Shown: positions 5,902-10,205 of the stretch, one piece after another
Position numbering within the stretch: position 1 is the stretch's first letter
Layout of the letters: the number at the start of each line of letters is the position of its first letter
From: Limnohabitans sp.
GTDB taxonomy: Bacteria; Pseudomonadota; Gammaproteobacteria; Burkholderiales; Burkholderiaceae_C
DNA: 10,205 nt
Direction: 5' to 3'
Assembly: GCA_009693225.1 (NCBI GenBank)
Contig: SHXP01000064.1
Coordinates: forward strand, 1 to 10,205
Translations under genes and position numbers: made by a program
The notes under the pieces: model-generated
The model's database searches: none
Seen by the model: the letters and a program-made list of their open reading frames with translations, nothing else
What the model was told of the DNA's origin: nothing

Positions 5902-6721
5902 TACTGCGCAGATGGGCCATGGCCAGACACAGATCGCTCCAGGCCCTGGCCTTGTCCGCCGGCGAACGCAGCAAAGACGAGGGGTGGTAGCTAACAACCA
6001 CCGGGCAACCGTGCGCATGGTGCAGCTGAGCGCGCAATTTACCCAGCGGCAGTTCGGCGGCAGAGGCGCTGCTGTTGAGCGGGCCATGCAGCACGGCCTG
6101 GGCCGCAAGCCGCCCGAGCGCCAGGATCATGCGCGGGCGCAGCAATTGAATCTGGCGCGTCAGATAGTGCCGGCAGGCAGCGATCTCAGACGGCAAGGGA
6201 TTGCGTTGTGCAGGCCCGCGGCACTTCAACGCATTCACCAGCACCACGCTGTGATTGCCCGGGGTGCCGCCCGGGCGCGCCAGACCCATGGCCTGCAACA
6301 TGGCGTTCAGCAACAGACCCTCCGCTGTGGCAAACGGCTTGCCGCTCATGTCCTCAGCGTCACCCGGCGTATCGCCGACGATCAGCCAGTCAATGGCCTG
6401 ACCGTCGGCGGCAGGCGCCCCGTCGGCAAACACGCTGCGGTTGCGGTTGTCGCACAAGGCGCAGGCACGGCAGTCTGACGCAGACTGTTGCAGGCTGCTC
6501 CAGTCCATGTGTGCCAGACCGTCGGGCAGCGGCTTCATCTGAAAGTCTGCGGTCGACGCCTGGCCCGCTGCAAGCGCAGGGGACGCCATGCTACCGCCGG
6601 CTGAAGGTCCCCGGGTTTGCCCGGCTGTCGTGTCAAGCGGTGCGACGGGCGCAGGCTGCCAGACGCGCACGCCCATCTCGGCGAGCATGGTGCGTTGGCG
6701 TTGATCCAGAGTCATAGACAT
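5888..6721 (-). CDS. Uracil-DNA glycosylase superfamily protein (family 4-like) with N-terminal extension
   Basis: Residues ~78-277 are a family-4-type uracil-DNA glycosylase domain, which in known members removes uracil from DNA and carries a 4Fe-4S cluster. The four cluster cysteines are visible as C84-x2-C87, C167 and C183; C167 and C183 are 16 apart, as I recall for the Thermus enzyme. Motif 1 is GDTPG (116-120) instead of the usual GEAPG, followed by EDMSGKPFATAEG (123-135) where family 4 usually has PFVG-x-AG. The distal motif is YHPSSLLR (245-252). NALKCRG (163-169) is also family-like. Residues ~26-75 are Ala/Pro/Gly/Ser-rich and probably a flexible linker. Residues 1-25 (RQRTMLAEMGVRVWQ at 8-22) form a separate conserved-looking segment that recalls DNA polymerase III psi. 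ATG at 6721 or 6715 could start translation; no Shine-Dalgarno is seen. It lies 24 bases after rimI. The family is secure; glycosylase activity is less so. Confidence 0.85.
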   Translation of the reverse strand: MSMTLDQRQRTMLAEMGVRVWQPAPVAPLDTTAGQTRGPSAGGSMASPALAAGQASTADFQMKPLPDGLAHMDWSSLQQSASDCRACALCDNRNRSVFADGAPAADGQAIDWLIVGDTPGDAEDMSGKPFATAEGLLLNAMLQAMGLARPGGTPGNHSVVLVNALKCRGPAQRNPLPSEIAACRHYLTRQIQLLRPRMILALGRLAAQAVLHGPLNSSASAAELPLGKLRAQLHHAHGCPVVVSYHPSSLLRSPADKARAWSDLCLAMAHLRSISGP

Positions 6722-6745
6722 GGGCTTAAGTTACCACTTGTCAGC

Positions 6746-7249
6746 TCACCAGGACAGCGACATGACCACAGCGTCTTCGCGCACGCCGTTCTGGGACGGG
6801 TAATAGCCGGGCCGCACCCCGTCCTGGACAAAGCCGCAGGCCTTGTAAATATCGATGGCGTGCCGGTTGCTGATGCGCACTTCCAGCCAGATGGCGTGCA
6901 CCTCTTGCGAGCGGCTCCAGGCCAACAAATGGTCTATCATCTGACGAGCCAGACCGCGACGCTGTTGAGCGGGTGCGACTGTGAAATTCAGCAAATGCAC
7001 CTCTCCAGCCCCGCGCATGGCGACCAGATAACACCAGACTTCGTCCTGCACCAGCCAGACAGGCATGTGGTAGCCCGAGATCATAGCGTCGGTGAAATTG
7101 TTTTGCGTCCAGGGGTGAGAGTAAGCGCTTTGCTCGACCAGCAGCAAAGCCGGCAGAACAAGCCGGTTAAGGGGCTGCGGCGCTGCCAGTTCAGGGGTGG
7201 GCACATGACCGGCAGGGGTGTGTTTTTTGAACGGATTGAACATCATCAT
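6746..7249 (-). CDS. rimI: Ribosomal protein S18 alanine N-acetyltransferase RimI
   Basis: A GNAT-fold enzyme that transfers acetyl from acetyl-CoA to the N-terminal alanine of ribosomal protein S18. The 167-residue protein is complete; the domain covers ~33-167. Motifs in order are LLVEQSAYSHPWT (36-48), GEVHLLNFTVAP (82-93) and the acetyl-CoA pyrophosphate loop QQRRGLA (95-101). WLEVRISN (121-128) then AIDIYKACGF (131-140) follow, and RPGYYPSQNGVRED (146-159) resembles the YYP...RED end of enteric RimI. E123 and Y135 are 12 apart, matching the catalytic Glu103 and Tyr115 of Salmonella RimI. It is about 20 residues longer than enteric RimI, mostly at the N-terminus. Three consecutive ATGs (7241-7249) could serve as start; the first overlaps the tsaB stop by 4 bases, implying translational coupling. 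Confidence 0.95.
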   Translation of the reverse strand: MMMFNPFKKHTPAGHVPTPELAAPQPLNRLVLPALLLVEQSAYSHPWTQNNFTDAMISGYHMPVWLVQDEVWCYLVAMRGAGEVHLLNFTVAPAQQRRGLARQMIDHLLAWSRSQEVHAIWLEVRISNRHAIDIYKACGFVQDGVRPGYYPSQNGVREDAVVMSLSW

Positions 7250-7950
7250 GCGCCGGCCAGTTTGTCGGCTGTCCGTTGCGCCGTGGTGCGGGCGACGTCA
7301 TCGCGTACATACACAGGCAGGGCGTCGGCCGCCGCCACGGCATCCCCCCCCGCCCAGGCCTGAGCCGCCAGTGTCAGCATGGCCCGCGCCTGCGGCCAGA
7401 CCTCGATGGCCTGGCAGGCGCCGCTCAAAAGCTGTTGCAAACCCCCACTGTGCGCCGCCATGGCATTGCCGGCCAGGGCAAAGGGCTGACCGGCCCAATG
7501 CGGCGGCAAGGCCAGCCGGTCCGGCCGGGTCAGTACCGTGCGGCCGTGTGTGTGCCAGCGATTGTCCTGCCATTCATAAGCACAGGCATACACCTGTTCC
7601 ATGCGCGCATCCAGCAGGGCCAGCACCCGGGGGGATTGTGTGCGTGCGGTTTCTGCGATGCACAACAGGCTGTCGATGGGCAGCAACGGCAATTGGGCGC
7701 CCAATGCCAGGCCCTGGGCCACCGAACACGCGGTGCGCAAACCGGTGAAGGCGCCGGGGCCGCAGCCGAAAGCAATCGCCTGCAAGTCTGACAGACTCAG
7801 CCGGGACTGTGTCAGCAAGCCCAGAACGGCCGGCAGCAGGTGCAACGAGGCCTGCGCGCCGGCAAGGCCGTCATGTGTGTACAACTGATCGCCGTGGCAA
7901 ACCGCCAGCGACATGCGCTCAGTGCCGGTGTCTATGGCCAGTATGTTCAT
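7246..7950 (-). CDS. tsaB: tRNA t6A37 synthesis protein TsaB
   Basis: TsaB partners TsaD and TsaE to put the threonylcarbamoyl group on A37 of tRNAs reading ANN codons. It has the ASKHA fold but works as a scaffold for TsaD rather than as the catalyst. The protein is complete at 234 residues. Visible motifs are MNILAIDTGTERMSLAV (1-17), the diagnostic GCGPGAFTGLR (62-72), LLDARMEQVYA (112-122) and the C-terminal LPVYVRDDVA (211-220). The frame is open upstream to 8202, but that part overlaps the permease gene and has no similarity to TsaB, whereas ATG at 7950 begins exactly at the conserved NILAIDT. That ATG overlaps the permease stop by 4 bases (ATGA). A weak AGAG precedes it. The tsaB-rimI pairing is common in proteobacteria and other phyla. 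Confidence 0.96.
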   Translation of the reverse strand: MNILAIDTGTERMSLAVCHGDQLYTHDGLAGAQASLHLLPAVLGLLTQSRLSLSDLQAIAFGCGPGAFTGLRTACSVAQGLALGAQLPLLPIDSLLCIAETARTQSPRVLALLDARMEQVYACAYEWQDNRWHTHGRTVLTRPDRLALPPHWAGQPFALAGNAMAAHSGGLQQLLSGACQAIEVWPQARAMLTLAAQAWAGGDAVAAADALPVYVRDDVARTTAQRTADKLAGA

Positions 7951-8933
7951 GCAGTAACTCTGGATGAAGAAGGACGCACCGCCTGAACACCGAAGACGAT
8001 GCCCAGCGTGACCAGCGACAAGCCCAGCATAACCTGCCAGCTCAGGGGTTCTCTCAGCAGCAGCACCGCGCCCAATGCCGACAGTCCGGGGACCAGTGAT
8101 GTGATCATAGTCGAGCGCACCGGCCCGTAGGCATGGATCATCAGCATGTAGCTGGCACCTGATAACACCACCGAACCGCCGCCCTGAAACAAGGCGTGCC
8201 ACAGGATTTCAGTCCATGGCGCGCTGAGCAGATGCGTGCTCAATACACCACTGGCGCACAGCACCATATAAAGCGGCACAAAACTGAAAAAGGCAAAGCA
8301 GGTGATGGCCATGGTGGCTTGCAAGGGTTGCAGCTGGTAGCGGCGGCTCAAGACGCTGTAGGCAGACCAGGAAATACTGGCGACGATGAACATCAGATCG
8401 CCTATCCAGACTGTGCCGCCTTCAAACGCATGCAGCAGGCTGCTGCCGCCGACCAGCAGGTCGCCGCCGAGGATCATTGCCAGACTCAGCAGCCGGTAAC
8501 CGTGCAGACGTTCACCGAGTATGTAGACCGCCAGCAGGCTGGTCCACAAAGGCAGGCTGCCCGGCAACAGCACCGAGCCATGTGCCGCCGGGGCGAAAAA
8601 GAAACCGCTGTAGGCCAATACCGCGTAACCGAAGCCGCCGAAGAAGCCGGTGAGAACGGTCAGGCGCCAGGGCAGTGGGGAAAAGCCGCCGAACGAACCC
8701 GTCACAACACCCGTGCTGCGTTGACGATGCACAGACCACCAGCACCAGGGCAGCAGGATGATACTGGCACCCATGATGCGCGCCCAGGTGATATCCAGCG
8801 GCAGCAAGGCATGCATGGACGAAGCACGCGCAATGACGATAAAGGCCGACCAGATCAACACCGTGACCACAGCCGCCAGCCAGCCGGTGTGGCGAGACGA
8901 GCCACTGAGCAGCTGTTTCAAAAAAGATTGCAT
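7947..8933 (-). CDS. EamA/DMT-family membrane transporter
   Basis: An inner-membrane permease of 328 residues with ten predicted membrane segments arranged as two EamA repeats (~17-163 and ~176-318). Approximate segments are 17-35, 46-66, 91-112, 117-138, 145-163, 176-196, 206-228, 243-266, 272-292 and 299-317. Repeat signatures are SLPLWTSLLAVYILGERL (126-143) and LVPGLSALGAVLLLREPLSW (280-299), with the typical glutamate after the fourth helix of each half. Family members export amino acids, metabolites, nucleobases or drugs; nothing here identifies the substrate. It is first in the minus-strand gene train and its stop overlaps the tsaB ATG by 4 bases. The ATG at 8933 has no strong Shine-Dalgarno and lies 35 bases from the divergent dacB start. 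The operon link to tsaB does not by itself imply a shared function. Confidence 0.9.
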   Translation of the reverse strand: MQSFLKQLLSGSSRHTGWLAAVVTVLIWSAFIVIARASSMHALLPLDITWARIMGASIILLPWCWWSVHRQRSTGVVTGSFGGFSPLPWRLTVLTGFFGGFGYAVLAYSGFFFAPAAHGSVLLPGSLPLWTSLLAVYILGERLHGYRLLSLAMILGGDLLVGGSSLLHAFEGGTVWIGDLMFIVASISWSAYSVLSRRYQLQPLQATMAITCFAFFSFVPLYMVLCASGVLSTHLLSAPWTEILWHALFQGGGSVVLSGASYMLMIHAYGPVRSTMITSLVPGLSALGAVLLLREPLSWQVMLGLSLVTLGIVFGVQAVRPSSSRVTA

Positions 8934-8968
8934 CCCGGGATTATCCGTGCAGGTTTAATAATGCAGCC
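8934..8968. promoter_or_regulatory. Compact divergent control region, permease operon versus dacB
   Basis: Only 35 bases separate the two start codons. The central TTTAATAAT (8955-8963) gives a -10-like AATAAT (8958-8963) toward dacB and TATTAA (8955-8960) toward the permease. I found no good -35 for either; any -35 would lie inside the opposite coding region. Using the dacB box would start the RNA at about its ATG. Either gene may instead depend on promoters further upstream. Confidence 0.3.
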
Positions 8969-10205
8969 ATGAAGAGTCAGTTGCGTACACACCTGGTGAC
9001 CGGCATTGTGCTGCTGGCACTGTGCTTGCAATCACTGGCAGAAACTGCCGTTGTTTTGCCAGCCGCTGTACAGGAGGCATTGAAAACCGCGCGTCTGCCG
9101 ACGGATGCCCTCAGCGCGGTCGTGCTGCCGGTGCATGCCGGTAACCCGCGTTTGCAGTACCACGCCGGCGTGCAGCGCAACCCGGCCTCGCTGATGAAGC
9201 TGGTCACCACCACGGCGGCGCTGGACATGCTCGGCCCGGCGTTCAGCTGGCGCACACCGGTCTATGTTGACGGCCTGATCCGCGATGGTGTGCTGCAAGG
9301 CAATCTTTATGTGCAAGGCAGCGGCGACCCGCGCCTGGGCGTTGAACAGCTGTGGCTGCTGTTGCGCCGGGTGCAAGGCCTGGGCGTGCGCAGCATACAA
9401 GGTGATATCGTGCTCGACCGCAGCGTGTTTAGCGTGCCGCCGCAGGACCCGGGCAGTTTTGACGGCGAGCCGCTGCGCCCCTACAACGCCGCCCCCGATG
9501 GCCTGTTGATCAATTACAAATCCTTGCTGCTGCAATTTGTGCCGGATGTTGCCGGCAAAACCGCGCGGGTGCATGCCGAGCCGCCGCTGGCCGGTGTCAG
9601 ATTACAGGCCGCCGTGCCGCTGTCCGCCGCTGAATGCAGCGATTACCGGGGCGGTTTGAAGGCCGATTTTTCCAACCCATTGAGCATCGTTTTCAGCGGC
9701 ACTTACCCGCAGGCCTGCGGGGAAAAGACCTGGCCTGTGGCCTATATCGAGCCGGATCGGTTTTCAGCGCGCGCTGTGCACGGCATGTGGCTGCAACTCG
9801 GCGGCCAGTTAAGCGGCAGCGTGCGCGACGGGTTGGTGGCACCTGGCATCAAACCTGTGTTCTTTCATGAGTCGCCGACGTTGGCCGAGGTGGTGCGCGA
9901 TATCAACAAATTCAGCAATAACGTCATGGCCGAGCAATTGTTTTTGACGCTGGCCGCGCAAAAGCGGGGCAGCGGCAGCGCCCCGCTGGCGGTCGAGGTA
10001 GTGCAGGCCTGGTGGCGCGAGCGCTTGGCCGCGACAGATGCGCCGCAGCTTGACAAGGGTTCGGGCTTGAGCCGCGATGCCCGCATCAGCGCACAGTCGC
10101 TAGCAGCCCTGTTGCAATGGGCCTGGGCCCAGCCTTTCATGCCCGAATTGATCGCGTCCTTGCCGGTCAGCGGCCTGGACGGCACCATGAAGCGCAGCAA
10201 AAGCA
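8969..10205 (+). CDS. dacB: PBP4-type D-alanyl-D-alanine carboxypeptidase/endopeptidase (3' end missing)
   Basis: A periplasmic class C penicillin-binding protein that trims or cuts peptidoglycan cross-links (MEROPS S13). The frame is open for 412 codons to the window edge. A signal peptide spans residues 1-24: basic MKSQLR, hydrophobic VTGIVLLALCL, likely cleavage after SLA. The active-site SxxK is SLMK (74-77) and the second motif is SNN (316-318, in KFSNNVMAEQL). DKGSGLSRDARIS (362-374) matches the DGSGLSR-type segment of PBP4. The third motif, KTG, should follow but lies beyond the window. GSGDP (117-121) and NAAPDGLLINY (173-183) are also PBP4-like. The ATG at 8969 is the first in frame with a signal peptide. 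An AGG about 15 bases upstream is too far for a good Shine-Dalgarno. It is transcribed divergently from the permease operon. Confidence 0.95.
   Translation, partial: MKSQLRTHLVTGIVLLALCLQSLAETAVVLPAAVQEALKTARLPTDALSAVVLPVHAGNPRLQYHAGVQRNPASLMKLVTTTAALDMLGPAFSWRTPVYVDGLIRDGVLQGNLYVQGSGDPRLGVEQLWLLLRRVQGLGVRSIQGDIVLDRSVFSVPPQDPGSFDGEPLRPYNAAPDGLLINYKSLLLQFVPDVAGKTARVHAEPPLAGVRLQAAVPLSAAECSDYRGGLKADFSNPLSIVFSGTYPQACGEKTWPVAYIEPDRFSARAVHGMWLQLGGQLSGSVRDGLVAPGIKPVFFHESPTLAEVVRDINKFSNNVMAEQLFLTLAAQKRGSGSAPLAVEVVQAWWRERLAATDAPQLDKGSGLSRDARISAQSLAALLQWAWAQPFMPELIASLPVSGLDGTMKRSKS

Noticed and set aside
5786..7363. Plus-strand frames (5786-6478 and 6617-7363) opposite the UDG-family and rimI genes
   Set aside because: Both are antisense to genes with clear family motifs and have no recognisable motif themselves.
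7951..8202. 84-codon upstream extension of tsaB
   Set aside because: It lies entirely inside the permease gene in another frame; conserved TsaB sequence begins exactly at the ATG at 7950.
8196..8972. 258-codon open frame on the plus strand across the permease gene, ending at the dacB start
   Set aside because: The product is Gln/Arg/Ala-rich without domain features, while the opposite strand encodes a clear ten-helix EamA protein.

Overview
The window is about 10.2 kb of moderately high-GC bacterial chromosome. It carries mostly conserved housekeeping genes packed tightly on both strands. The best guess for the source is a betaproteobacterium, probably Burkholderiales. This rests on the type-2 PyrF, the gene order tsaB-rimI-uracil-DNA-glycosylase-family, and the long betaproteobacterial-style UvrA. 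It is a judgement from remembered families, not from a database search.

Left edge (1 to about 1370). The first ~86 bases look like the 5' end of an IS481-family insertion sequence pointing out of the window: a Shine-Dalgarno plus the first 12 codons of a transposase. It sits about 80 bases past the stop of a minus-strand O-antigen ligase-like membrane protein (waaL/Wzy_C family). A dyad-rich gap then separates that gene from a divergent uvrA.

Centre (1514 to 4995). uvrA encodes a complete 993-residue UvrA that starts at GTG. It meets a small MarR-like winged-helix regulator tail to tail with one base between the stop codons. The regulator has an AT-rich upstream region with a perfect 11-bp dyad, and this region also holds the likely terminator of the next operon.

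Right half (4974 to 8933). A minus-strand gene train reads EamA/DMT permease, tsaB, rimI, uracil-DNA-glycosylase-family protein, pyrF. The first three are linked by 4-base ATGA stop/start overlaps, the fourth by a 24-base gap and pyrF by a 52-base gap. TsaB belongs to the tRNA t6A pathway, RimI acetylates ribosomal protein S18, the UDG-family protein belongs to base-excision repair by family, and PyrF makes UMP. A plausible Rho-independent terminator overlaps the pyrF stop.

Right edge (8969 to end). dacB (PBP4, D-alanyl-D-alanine carboxypeptidase/endopeptidase) diverges from the permease with only 35 bases between start codons, and runs off the window before its KTG motif.

I see no defence system, CRISPR array, tRNA, rRNA or obvious new multi-gene system. 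The most interesting signal is the N-terminus of the UDG-family protein. It resembles the clamp-loader-binding N-terminus of the DNA polymerase III psi subunit (HolD), and the gene lies beside rimI, where holD lies in E. coli. The glycosylase motif 1 of this protein also departs from the family consensus.
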